Origin: Bacillus renqingensis
GTDB taxonomy: Bacteria > Bacillota > Bacilli > Bacillales > Cytobacillaceae
Direction: 5' to 3'
DNA: 64,000 nt
Assembly: GCF_016464375.1 (NCBI RefSeq)
Contig: NZ_JADDIU010000001.1
Span: forward strand, 186,001-250,000
Made by a program: the position numbers and the translations under genes. The notes beneath the pieces are model-generated. The model searched no databases and was not told the DNA's origin. It saw nothing but the letters and a program-made list of their open reading frames with translations. Below are positions 41,470 through 50,443 of the stretch, in pieces; within the stretch, counting starts at the first letter, position 1; every line of letters begins with the position of its first letter.

Positions 41470-41498
41470 AGTGTACACAGCCTTGATGTTTCTGTCAA
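41470..41498 (-). promoter_or_regulatory. Sigma-A promoter of ylxM-ffh
   Basis: Perfect TTGACA (41493-41498), 17 bases, TACACT (41470-41475). It gives ylxM-ffh its own transcription, even if the accessory operon upstream reads through. Confidence 0.8.
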
Positions 41499-41539
41499 GA
41501 AAGGTCCTTAAACTTGTCTTGTTACACTTCGATTATCTA

Positions 41540-44338
41540 TTACCGTTTTCTTTTCTTTGCTTCAAGTAACCGTTTCATCCGATCTGCCTTTTCTTCAGGT
41601 GAGGCTGTTGGTGCAGATTTTGTGCGCAGCTTCGACTGAGAAGGCTTCTGTGGTGCCGTTTTGTTAGTCCTAGCAGGATTTGACACCTTTTTCTGTACGA
41701 TGGTTCGCTCTTGCTCCGAACGGGTCTTTACCTTTGAAAGCTGCTCAAACACCTTTGTTTGGCCTTGCTCATTCCCCTTCCTCTCTTTCCTCTCTTTCCT
41801 AAGCAACTTAAGCGGGACTAAAAACAACTGAACTCCTAATCTTCTGATAAAAATCTCAAGCACCAACAGCAGGAAAGCAGCGATTAAGAGCGGCTCAGTT
41901 ATGGGAGTTGACTTTCTTGCCTGTTGCTTTAATGGCCTAAATGCTTCCTTTGGTGTTGTCAGCTCTTTCCCGCCGCTTACCGCCGCAAGTTTTTTCAGCA
42001 GCTCCTTGTTTGTTGGTTTTAACAAATACTCAGAAGAATAAGGTACGGAAAAACCGGTTTGAAATACTTTATCGGCCCCGGTCTCAGTTGCTTGTTTCAT
42101 TCGTAAAAAATACATTCCCGGCTTATATGGAAAGAGCACTTCCAATTCCCCGGGGGCTGTTGGCTTTGAATTTGTATCGATGACCGTTCCATTTTGCGAA
42201 ACAATTGATACTTCCGTTGGTAGGAATTGGCTTGCTTCTGTTTTTACATGAACAACCGTATTGTCAGCTTCCTTATCAAGGGTAAAGCTAAACGGCTCGC
42301 TTTCATATTTCGGCAAGGATTTTGTCACCATCTGATTTAAAAAAGGACCCCAGTTTTTCCATTTTGCCCAGTCTCCGGACCATTTTCCCGTCATATCAGA
42401 AGTAAACGCCAAGGTTGTGCCTAAGCCATACTGCCACTGAGCGAGAATGGGATCTTTTTTCTCACTCCTAAGCGGCACATCAGCCCTGTTTTTCGCTGTT
42501 ACGGCAATATAGGCATTCATTTTGGGAATACCTTGTTGGAACAAGCTTGTCCATTCCGGGTATGGCTGGACGGCTGGATAAAAAGGATGGTCCTCGATAT
42601 AAGTTCTTGTGGTCATCACCGTTTCCCTTGAGAGAATACTTGGGATTACCGAGGCATCGGTCACCTCATAAAACCTCCCGCTCCCTTGCCCCGCCAGATC
42701 CTCTAATAGGTTTCTGTCCGCGTCTGTTCCGAGGGCAACGGTTGACAAGGTAATATTATGCTTTTTACCGTCTGCAATCAACGATTCATAATCACCATCA
42801 GCTGCTGATTGTCCATCGGTTAAGAGAATAATATGTTTTCGCTGCAGCTTTAAATCTGTTAATTGTTGATAGGCCATTGCTAAAGACGGATAGATATTTG
42901 TACCGCCGCCAACAGAAACAGAGCGGATTTTTTCAATGGCCTTTTTCTTATTTTTTAGCGGTGCTGTTTCAACGATCACCCACGGACGATCATCAAAGGC
43001 AATAAACCCGAGGGTGTCTTCATCCCGGAGCAGTTCGACTGAGCGGGCCGCAGCTTCCTTCGCCAATGTAAGCTTCCCTCCGCTCATACTCCCGGAACGG
43101 TCAATGACGATAACCAAACCAAGTGAGGGCATTTGTTTTTTCCCTTTTATATCCATATTAACCGGCAATAATTTTTCAATTGGGGTTTTAAAATAGCCGC
43201 CAAGGCCAAAGCTTTCTTCCCCACCAAGCATCACAAAACCTCTACCAAATTCTTTGACCGCTTTCTCAAGCAGCACCATTTGCTGCTCAGTAATCTTCGT
43301 TCCGGGAACATTATTAAAAATAATCGACTGGTATTGCAGCATTCCCGCCATCGTTGTCGGCAGCTTCTCCGGAATCTGTTTTTCCACCTTTAGCCCTGAA
43401 GATGTCAAAATTTGTGCTAACCCGTCCTCTTGATCGCCCTGAACAATCAGTACTTTCGGTGTTCCTTTAACTGTCGATACAGCATGAAGGGTATTATTTT
43501 CAATAAAGGTATCACCTTCCGCTGCTATTTCTACCTTGTAGACCGACACTCCCGGTTCGGCTGTAATATGAGCAAATGAAAATTCATTACGACCTTGTTT
43601 TACATGTATCTTTTTATGAAGAATTTCTCGATGATTTAAGGAAATCCGTAAATCAGCGGCTTTTTCTACATTACTATCGATCGTAACGGACAGATTCGCT
43701 TGTTCTCCTTCATAAAGTGATGGTAGAACATCTAGTTTGGTGACCGCCATATCGGCCCGGAACTCTTGTTTCAAGTGAACATAGTCTAGTTCAATCTTTT
43801 GATTTTTTAACAGTTTAGCGGCTTCTATACTGCTGCCTGCCGTTTCATTACCATCTGTTAACAGGACAATCCGGCCGCCTTGCTCAGGCTTTATGAGTGA
43901 AGCCGCCAAACCAATTCCTTCTTCTAAATTGGTTTCACCTGTTTTCAATTTCCCGTTAAACGGAGCGGCCGTTGTTTTTTTATCAGACAATGATTGCTCA
44001 ACTGCCGCCCCATCAGCAAACGAGACAATGGAAAAGGCCTGCTCCTTCTTCTTAGCCTTTAAACTTTCATCCAGCCAATCCAACACACCCTCTTCGGCAG
44101 CCTCAAAGCTTGCCGAACGGTCGACGAGAAACAGGATGGACTCTTGTTTTATCGGCAAGAGAATGTGTGGGATGGCAAGCGCGAAAATAAGCAGGACAAA
44201 CAGAACCGATCGCAATCCACCAATCACGATTTTTTCACGAGTTCGCTTTAAACGGATCTTCCTAAAATACAAATACATGAGGAAAAAGGCGGGTAGTAAT
44301 AGAATCAGCATGAATGGGTACTTAAGCTCTAAAGCCAC
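41540..44338 (-). CDS. Membrane protein with two VWA domains and an amidotransferase-like segment
   Basis: 932 residues, last gene of the accessory operon. Two N-terminal helices (about 7-25 and 42-62) lead into a first VWA-like domain with MIDAS D73-x-S75-x-S77, a threonine-containing KTGETN loop and a VLLTDG strand. A beta-rich domain and a glutamine amidotransferase-like segment (about 294-392, VLIVQGDQEDGLAQIL, FVMLGGEESFGLGGY) lead to a second, complete VWA with DRSGS (413-417), GGGTN (T480) and LLTDGQ. Another amidotransferase-like or beta domain follows, then a C-terminal helix (about 814-832) and a basic 100-residue cytoplasmic tail. Two metal sites in one chain suggest that it bridges two extracytoplasmic partners. 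Exact role unknown. It overlaps the preceding gene by ten bases. Confidence 0.8.
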   Translation of the reverse strand: MALELKYPFMLILLLPAFFLMYLYFRKIRLKRTREKIVIGGLRSVLFVLLIFALAIPHILLPIKQESILFLVDRSASFEAAEEGVLDWLDESLKAKKKEQAFSIVSFADGAAVEQSLSDKKTTAAPFNGKLKTGETNLEEGIGLAASLIKPEQGGRIVLLTDGNETAGSSIEAAKLLKNQKIELDYVHLKQEFRADMAVTKLDVLPSLYEGEQANLSVTIDSNVEKAADLRISLNHREILHKKIHVKQGRNEFSFAHITAEPGVSVYKVEIAAEGDTFIENNTLHAVSTVKGTPKVLIVQGDQEDGLAQILTSSGLKVEKQIPEKLPTTMAGMLQYQSIIFNNVPGTKITEQQMVLLEKAVKEFGRGFVMLGGEESFGLGGYFKTPIEKLLPVNMDIKGKKQMPSLGLVIVIDRSGSMSGGKLTLAKEAAARSVELLRDEDTLGFIAFDDRPWVIVETAPLKNKKKAIEKIRSVSVGGGTNIYPSLAMAYQQLTDLKLQRKHIILLTDGQSAADGDYESLIADGKKHNITLSTVALGTDADRNLLEDLAGQGSGRFYEVTDASVIPSILSRETVMTTRTYIEDHPFYPAVQPYPEWTSLFQQGIPKMNAYIAVTAKNRADVPLRSEKKDPILAQWQYGLGTTLAFTSDMTGKWSGDWAKWKNWGPFLNQMVTKSLPKYESEPFSFTLDKEADNTVVHVKTEASQFLPTEVSIVSQNGTVIDTNSKPTAPGELEVLFPYKPGMYFLRMKQATETGADKVFQTGFSVPYSSEYLLKPTNKELLKKLAAVSGGKELTTPKEAFRPLKQQARKSTPITEPLLIAAFLLLVLEIFIRRLGVQLFLVPLKLLRKERKERKGNEQGQTKVFEQLSKVKTRSEQERTIVQKKVSNPARTNKTAPQKPSQSKLRTKSAPTASPEEKADRMKRLLEAKKRKR

Positions 44339-46107
44339 CTACGATACACCTCCCATTCTGCCATCAGTACTAGTAACGCAATCGCTGTCAGAAAGAACCA
44401 TAATGAATCGCGCTGCCTCCATGTTCGTTCAATTTGAGTTAACTTTGCATCGATCTTAAAGGATTGTACACTCCTAAGGACCAGTTTTTTTTCACGGTCA
44501 TCCAGCAGAACGGAAAAATGATAGACTTGACCATCAGACACCGCCTGATAAATACCCGGGGTGAAGGGTGCCTTAAAATTCTGCTTATCCAGCTGAAGTG
44601 ATGTTAAGCTTTTCCCGGCGGCAGTAAAGATTTCCAAGTTCCCCCGATTCTTTTCAAGCTGAAGCCACTTTTCCTCACCAGGCTGGAAATAACCGAGAAA
44701 GCCTGTCTCTCTAGACAGCCATTGGTAGCTGTTATAAAGAAAGATAGGAAACCCCGGATGAAGCGGCCAATCAGAATCCTCAAGTGAAAAATTCAAAACA
44801 ATGACCGGCTGACCCTTGTTCATACCTGATTGGATCAAAGGCTGCCGGCCGCTCATTACTAGGTTGTCCCAATCTCCCGGCGGCGGGATGGCGGCGAATT
44901 TTATGTACGTTTTCGTGATATCAACATACTTTAGCAGCGGTGAATTGGTACTCTTGATCGCCTCCTGCAGTTCTACCGCTTTCTCCTGTTTCTTATATTT
45001 ATTGATATAAATAGCCGGCATCTTCGGTAACTGATTTATTGGGATTCCTTCCGCAATGACGATGCCGTTTTCCTTGATGTCCGATGCACTAGCCCCGTCC
45101 AGCTGAACCGATTCAATTCCTAACGTGTTCAATCCCTTTATGAAAAAGGGATTTAATTCTCCAAGGGCGTAAACAGGCGGTTTCATGTTTGTGTACAGAG
45201 CGGTGACGTCATTATCCACAGGATATTGATCATGAGCATTGATCATTGCCTGATAGTAGCGGCGCTCGGGAAGGTTTGGGACATTTATCACGGTTTGTTT
45301 ACCGGCCGGAAGCGTGATCTCTTGTTGAAACAACGTAGAATCCTCACTTTTTACGATGAAAGGAAAGCTTTTCTGTCGCTTACCTTGGTTTTCGATGACA
45401 GCCAGTCCGGAAATTTGCTTCTGTTTACTGGAGACGCCAAATGATTGTATCGAGACATTGTCATCGATGCCCCCGGTATTATGAATTTCATAGCTGACAT
45501 CTCCACGTCCAACGGTTACATCTTCTTTTTTTAGTGAATCTGAGAAGATATGGATGACCGTCTCTTTTTTTTGAACATACGATTCCGCCAGTTTAACGGC
45601 CTTTTCAATATTTTCATGTTCATATGTTACCTTGAGTTGATCGATTGTCCGTCCAATTATATTCGGATTGGTTTCTCTATTTAGGAGGAGTTTCGGTTTT
45701 TCCTCCGCCTTGATCATGGTCACTTCCTGGCCATCTAAACGGTTTGCAAGTTGTTTCATCTGTTTCTTTGCTTGGTCAAGCAGTGATTGATGACCGTTAC
45801 CGGCCGACATTGTCGCCGACGTATCGACGATCCAAATGATTTGCTCGCCCGCTGTACCTTCTGAGAGCCAAAGCGGTTTTACTAAAGCAAGCATTAATAA
45901 TGTTAAGGCAGCAATTTGCAGCCAGAACAATAAGTTATGTTGGATTTTTTGAAGCCAGAAAGACGCCTTCCACTCATTCATGGCCTCCCGCCAAAGCAAA
46001 TTAGATGGATTTATCATGGTGTGATATTGTTTCCGGAAGAAGTATAATAGCACAACAAAGGCGATAAAAATGATCAAGCTAAAATATATCGGATTTGCAA
46101 ATGACAT
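44329..46107 (-). CDS. BatA-like VWA membrane protein
   Basis: About 592 residues, starting at MSFANPIYFS (AGAGGTG six bases upstream; a GTG three codons earlier is inside that site). The N-terminal pair of helices (about 5-24 and 58-78) separated by a basic loop is the BatA/DUF1550-type module, followed by a VWA domain with DTSAT (95-99), which has Thr in place of the last Ser of the MIDAS motif. A large extracytoplasmic beta-rich region follows, with one C-terminal helix (about 570-588). BatA-like proteins occur next to MoxR and DUF58 genes; the partner is not known. Confidence 0.78.
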   Translation of the reverse strand: MSFANPIYFSLIIFIAFVVLLYFFRKQYHTMINPSNLLWREAMNEWKASFWLQKIQHNLLFWLQIAALTLLMLALVKPLWLSEGTAGEQIIWIVDTSATMSAGNGHQSLLDQAKKQMKQLANRLDGQEVTMIKAEEKPKLLLNRETNPNIIGRTIDQLKVTYEHENIEKAVKLAESYVQKKETVIHIFSDSLKKEDVTVGRGDVSYEIHNTGGIDDNVSIQSFGVSSKQKQISGLAVIENQGKRQKSFPFIVKSEDSTLFQQEITLPAGKQTVINVPNLPERRYYQAMINAHDQYPVDNDVTALYTNMKPPVYALGELNPFFIKGLNTLGIESVQLDGASASDIKENGIVIAEGIPINQLPKMPAIYINKYKKQEKAVELQEAIKSTNSPLLKYVDITKTYIKFAAIPPPGDWDNLVMSGRQPLIQSGMNKGQPVIVLNFSLEDSDWPLHPGFPIFLYNSYQWLSRETGFLGYFQPGEEKWLQLEKNRGNLEIFTAAGKSLTSLQLDKQNFKAPFTPGIYQAVSDGQVYHFSVLLDDREKKLVLRSVQSFKIDAKLTQIERTWRQRDSLWFFLTAIALLVLMAEWEVYRRWL

Positions 46108-46122
46108 CCTTATCACCTCTAG

Positions 46123-46992
46123 TTAATAAAGTACGCGTTTGGCCTTGCATTCTTGAAATAAAAAATGATGTAGGTCTGCATCATCGGTTGTGAATAAATA
46201 GCTAAATCCATACTGGCGGCACAATGCCGCAAGTTTTGTATTATGTTCCATTAATGCTTGCTGATAGTTGGCTAGAATCGAAGCATTCAGTGAAATATTG
46301 ACGGAATCATTGGATTCACTATCAATTAACTTTATATCACCGGAATAGCTCGGCTCGATTTCCTCCCTGGCCAATAACTGGATCAGCCTAACCTCCTGCT
46401 TGGCTGCTGCAATCAAGCGAAGAAGCATTTCGAAGGAGGCTGACGGCTCAAGCCCATCGGTAATGATTATCGTCAGCTGATTATTTTTTAACGTATTTTT
46501 GGAAAGGTTCTCAGCAAATGTTCCAAAAGAATCCTGTTTCGCAAGTTGGAGGATGTCAAAAAACACTCTCCTTCCGTATATCGCCCCTTTTCTGCTGACC
46601 TTTTGATGATTCTTAAAGGTAACCGGGACAAATGATAAACGATCTTCCCCGCTAAGAGCAATGTAACTAAAGGTAGCGGCAAGCTCTTTCGCTCTTTGCC
46701 ATTTTGAATCGAGTACCTGCATGGAACGGGAACAATCGAGAAAAACAGTAACTGAAAGCTCCTGCTCATCTAAAAACCGTTTAATATAGTGCTTTTGTGT
46801 CCGGCCGTATACATTCCAGTCAATTTGTCGTACATCATCTCCCGGCTGATAAAGGCGAAAATCCGAAAATTCAAGCGAGGTTCCAAACTTGTTTGCCGTC
46901 CTTCCTCCTTTGTGAGCGCCACGCCGCCGGGTTTTCGACAGCAATCTGAGCATGTCAAGCTTTGCTAATTTCGTATTAAATGCGGTAGTCAT
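46123..46992 (-). CDS. DUF58 domain protein
   Basis: 289 residues. The DUF58 hallmark is LEFSDFRLYQPGDDVRQIDWN (40-60, shown split in two for length: LEFSDFRLYQP then GDDVRQIDWN). It has a VWA-like fold with D86-C-S-R-S90 (FLDCSRSM) and IIITDGLEP. No membrane segment is visible, so it is probably cytoplasmic and faces MoxR. Its start overlaps the moxR stop by four bases. DUF58 proteins are almost always encoded next to a MoxR ATPase, whose substrate they may be or carry. Confidence 0.85.
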   Translation of the reverse strand: MTTAFNTKLAKLDMLRLLSKTRRRGAHKGGRTANKFGTSLEFSDFRLYQPGDDVRQIDWNVYGRTQKHYIKRFLDEQELSVTVFLDCSRSMQVLDSKWQRAKELAATFSYIALSGEDRLSFVPVTFKNHQKVSRKGAIYGRRVFFDILQLAKQDSFGTFAENLSKNTLKNNQLTIIITDGLEPSASFEMLLRLIAAAKQEVRLIQLLAREEIEPSYSGDIKLIDSESNDSVNISLNASILANYQQALMEHNTKLAALCRQYGFSYLFTTDDADLHHFLFQECKAKRVLY

Positions 46993-47996
46993 CTGCTCTT
47001 GGCACCCTCTCCAAGCTGTTCCAGAACTTCCCCAATCAGTTCATCCGTTGTAACACCGCTTGCTTCCCCTTCAAAGTTTAAGAGAATTCGATGCCTTAAG
47101 ACTGGCATCGCGGTCTGCTTTAGGTCCCCGAGCGAAATATGGTATCTCCCGGCAAATAAGGCCCGTGTCTTCGCCATTTGGATCAGGCCCTGTAATCCCC
47201 TGGGGCCGCTGCCAAATTGGACAAATTGCTTAACTCTTTCCGGTGCGTCAGCTGAATTTGGGTGAGTTGCATCGATAATGGATACGGCTGCATTTAACAA
47301 ATCGTCCGAAACGAGAATTTCCTTTGAAAGCTGCTGATATGCCAGAACCTCAGAAGAGGCTAAAATTTTATTTAAGGTTGGCACCATTAAACCAGTTGTT
47401 CTTAACGCTATTTCCTTTAGTTCCACTTTTGACGGATAGTTTACAAGGATTTTACAAATAAACCGATCCATTTGGGCTTCGGGAAGCGGGTAAGTACCTT
47501 CCATATCAATTGGGTTTTGGGTTGCCAGGACGAAGAATGGCCGTGCAAGCTGTTTGGTACTCCCCATCACCGTCACGGTTTGCTCAGCCATCGCTTCAAG
47601 CAGGGAGCTTTGCGTTTTCGGTGTTGCCCGATTAATTTCATCTGCTAAAATAATGTTGGCAAACAATGGCCCATGATGAAAGACAAACTCTTGTCTGCCT
47701 TCATCACCCGGTTGGAGAATCATGGTCCCGGTAATATCGGAGGGCATTAAATCTGGTGTGAACTGGATTCGACTAAATGCCAGGTCCAGACATTCTGAAA
47801 CGGACCTGACGAGCATGGTTTTGCCAAGTCCCGGCAGCCCTTCAAGTAAGGCATGCCCTCCTGAGAAGATACTCCATAGTACCTGGTCAATGACTTCTTC
47901 CTGACCAACAATAAAATTCATTAACTCTTGTTTTACCCGCTTCAGCTGCTCTGCTGCCGTCATAAATTGTTGTTCTTTTTCTTGTAATTGAGACAA
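46989..47996 (-). CDS. MoxR-type AAA+ ATPase
   Basis: 335 residues. Walker A GLPGLGKT (53-60), Walker B IILADE (115-120), sensor 1 ATQNP (158-162), arginine finger in AQMDRF (175-179) and the MoxR insert TPDLMPSDITGT (80-91) are all intact, so it should hydrolyse ATP. MoxR ATPases act as chaperones for VWA proteins (as in Ni/Co chelatase and RavA/ViaA systems). It lies between the coiled-coil gene and the DUF58 gene. Confidence 0.9.
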   Translation of the reverse strand: MSQLQEKEQQFMTAAEQLKRVKQELMNFIVGQEEVIDQVLWSIFSGGHALLEGLPGLGKTMLVRSVSECLDLAFSRIQFTPDLMPSDITGTMILQPGDEGRQEFVFHHGPLFANIILADEINRATPKTQSSLLEAMAEQTVTVMGSTKQLARPFFVLATQNPIDMEGTYPLPEAQMDRFICKILVNYPSKVELKEIALRTTGLMVPTLNKILASSEVLAYQQLSKEILVSDDLLNAAVSIIDATHPNSADAPERVKQFVQFGSGPRGLQGLIQMAKTRALFAGRYHISLGDLKQTAMPVLRHRILLNFEGEASGVTTDELIGEVLEQLGEGAKSR

Positions 47997-48002
47997 TAAA
48001 CG

Positions 48003-49592
48003 TCACTCCTTATTCGGATCAAGTGATGAAAAATAGGTTTTGACCATTTCCTCTAGTTCAGAGGGCAGTTTTACGCGATCGGTACTGCTGCGATACGTCG
48101 CTTGATAATCATGATAAACCTCTTGATAGGAACGAATTTTCCCTTTAGAAATTGGCCCGTCACCCTCAAATTGTTGCACTCCGCTTCCTTTACCGATGGT
48201 ACCCGAATCTGTTTCCAAATTGGTTTTACCAGCGGATTTTTCCGGTATCGTCAATAGTTCCCGGGACCCGCTTCCTAAGCCTGCTCCATGGCCGCCGCCC
48301 TGACCTGAACCACCTCGGCCATTTCCTGCGCCACCGTTCCCGGATCCGCTGCCATTCCCTGACCCGGTTCCAGATCCGTTGCTAGATGAGTTCCCTTTTC
48401 CAGATGACCCGCTATTTCCTGTTCCTTGATTTTCTGCTTGGTTTCCGCTATTCGGATGTGCAGGGGGATTCCCGTTACTGCCACTTGAGCTGGTTGGCTT
48501 ATTTCCTCCAGCCGGTCCAGATGAATGAAGTGCGATTTGCCGGGATTTTAGTCCATTTGCTGCCATTTCTTTTTGCAGCTCGCCAGCTGCTTGGGAAACA
48601 GCTGCTTCGGCAGCTGCCAACTCCTGTTCCTGTCTTTCCGAATCAAGCAGCGCGGATATATGGTTGGCCAACTCCTTTAATTCTTGGTCGGAAAGCTTTT
48701 TATTAGATCCATTCAGTTTCCCAAAAGCTGATTTCTGCTTTTCAGTCAATGACTGATAATTTTTATTCATCTTTTCGAGTTCACTATTGATTCTTTTTAC
48801 ATCCTTTTCCTCAAGGGCAGCCGCCAATTGATGGAGATCTGCCTGGTGTAAATTATGCTGCCAGTCTAGCCATTTTTTCCGTTCATCCCTAACCTTTAAG
48901 GCCTTTAATTCGAGTTCTTTCTGCTGGGCAGCCAGCTTCTTTAGCGCCTCATTCAAATCAGGCTTCTTCGTTATCATATCCTTTGCTTTTTCCAGCGCTT
49001 TTTTTGTTTCCGTACTTTTCGCCTTTTTCTCTTTTTCCTCTAATCGCTGTTCAATCTTCTTCAACACGGCTAATTCTGTTTCCTTTTGTTCCGCTAATTG
49101 TTGTGTATGAGCAGGGAAGAATTCAAGTAACCCAGCTAAACAAAAGAATAAAACGGCTGCCAATAACCATTTTGGTAACAGGTAGCCCTTTTTCCGCATC
49201 ATTACCCGCTGCTGCTCTTTTTTCATCAGCCTTAGCGCTTCAGCAAGCTGCAGCTTTTGTACCAAGCCTTCCTCAGTTAAAAAGGAAAAGGCAGTGATTA
49301 CCTGGTCTTCGGGAACAAAAGCATTAAAAACCGCTGCCGCATCCTTCCAGCCCGGACGATTGCGCCAAATACGAAAGATACATATCGGGATCAAAAGGAG
49401 GCAGCCCGATAACACCATTTCATGATAAAACGGTATCACCCATATCCTTGCCGCCAGCAGAATGACCGATGACAAAGCTGCTGCCGCCAAAAGCCAATAG
49501 TGAAATTCACGTAATGTTCTTTTAATGAACAGCTGCCGGCGGAGGGGGTTTAAGAGTTGATAAAATTGCTTTTTATCCTCCATTTCTCCCAT
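48003..49592 (-). CDS. Membrane coiled-coil protein with Gly/Ser/Asn-rich segment
   Basis: About 529 residues; the start is set at MGEMEDKKQF, six bases after AGGAG, because the ATG two codons earlier abuts it. Two N-terminal helices (about 32-70), a third (about 137-157), then a Lys/Glu-rich coiled-coil (about 165-345) outside or inside the cell, and a low-complexity run of Gly, Ser and Asn (about 350-450). The C-terminal IRSYQEVYHDYQATYRSS / LPSELEEMVKTYFSSLDP is like the conserved tail of proteins encoded in MoxR clusters. I do not recognise a named family. Codon use matches its neighbours, but the Gly run lifts local G+C. Confidence 0.65.
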   Translation of the reverse strand: MGEMEDKKQFYQLLNPLRRQLFIKRTLREFHYWLLAAAALSSVILLAARIWVIPFYHEMVLSGCLLLIPICIFRIWRNRPGWKDAAAVFNAFVPEDQVITAFSFLTEEGLVQKLQLAEALRLMKKEQQRVMMRKKGYLLPKWLLAAVLFFCLAGLLEFFPAHTQQLAEQKETELAVLKKIEQRLEEKEKKAKSTETKKALEKAKDMITKKPDLNEALKKLAAQQKELELKALKVRDERKKWLDWQHNLHQADLHQLAAALEEKDVKRINSELEKMNKNYQSLTEKQKSAFGKLNGSNKKLSDQELKELANHISALLDSERQEQELAAAEAAVSQAAGELQKEMAANGLKSRQIALHSSGPAGGNKPTSSSGSNGNPPAHPNSGNQAENQGTGNSGSSGKGNSSSNGSGTGSGNGSGSGNGGAGNGRGGSGQGGGHGAGLGSGSRELLTIPEKSAGKTNLETDSGTIGKGSGVQQFEGDGPISKGKIRSYQEVYHDYQATYRSSTDRVKLPSELEEMVKTYFSSLDPNKE

Positions 49593-49594
49593 CC

Positions 49595-50443
49595 TCATCT
49601 CCTGCTCTTAACTTTCATATTGGGTCGCAGTTTTTTGACACTAATGAAAATCAGCAATACCATAATCAGCACATAGGTTACCATGTTCGCCGCCCATAAT
49701 GGAAATTCACTCCCCAGCCCTAATTGATTGGATAATTCACTAAATGCATCCGGTTCAAGAAAGCTGAATAAGATCATGACCGGGTTTAGCATCACAAAGA
49801 AAAGGGCGAATGGATTATTCGAAGAATTCCCCATTTGGCTGACTGACATCGATACCGCAAAAAGAAACGCTGTGCCGGCGGTCAAAAACAATGTCACCCC
49901 ATAGGTGGTTATCATGGCAATAATCGTTTTCCGAACAAGAGTTGAAAAAAAGATGCCAATGCTGCCAAATACAAGAATCGTAAAAATATAATATCCAAGA
50001 ACTACCAGAACCTGACCAGGTGATATACCACCATACAGAAAGACGATACTATAGATTGGCATGCTGGCAAAAATCATCAATAATAAAAACGATACAGACG
50101 AAATTAGTTTTCCAAAAATAATACTTGCAGAGCTTTGATTGGTCGTTAATAAAATATTTAAGGTTTGCTTTTCCCGTTCACCGCTAATGACTCCCGCTGT
50201 TAACCCTGGTGTAATAAACAAAATCAAGCCCATTTGGATAAAGGACATCAGTATAAACATCGTTCTGCTCTGTTCCGGCCGGAATCGCCCCATCGGCGAA
50301 CCTTGCGATTCTAAAAAGATGAAGCCGACCATTAATACGGAAAGCGCGAGTAAATATAACCCCAAACCTAGAAAACTTTTAAATGAGCGGAACCTTAACT
50401 TAAACTCTTTATTTAACACTGGATTAAGCAACAGATTTCTCAC
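49595..50443 (-). CDS. ABC-2 type transporter permease
   Basis: 282 residues with about six membrane segments; the first follows a short basic N terminus and the conserved LNPVLNKEFKLRFRSFKSF region. EREKQTLNILLTTNQSSASIIFGKLISS is the typical cytoplasmic ABC-2 loop. Starts at GTG, and overlaps both its neighbours (four bases with the ATPase gene). It pairs with the ATPase encoded just upstream to form an exporter or a mechanical transmembrane complex; substrate unknown. Confidence 0.85.
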   Translation of the reverse strand: MRNLLLNPVLNKEFKLRFRSFKSFLGLGLYLLALSVLMVGFIFLESQGSPMGRFRPEQSRTMFILMSFIQMGLILFITPGLTAGVISGEREKQTLNILLTTNQSSASIIFGKLISSVSFLLLMIFASMPIYSIVFLYGGISPGQVLVVLGYYIFTILVFGSIGIFFSTLVRKTIIAMITTYGVTLFLTAGTAFLFAVSMSVSQMGNSSNNPFALFFVMLNPVMILFSFLEPDAFSELSNQLGLGSEFPLWAANMVTYVLIMVLLIFISVKKLRPNMKVKSRR

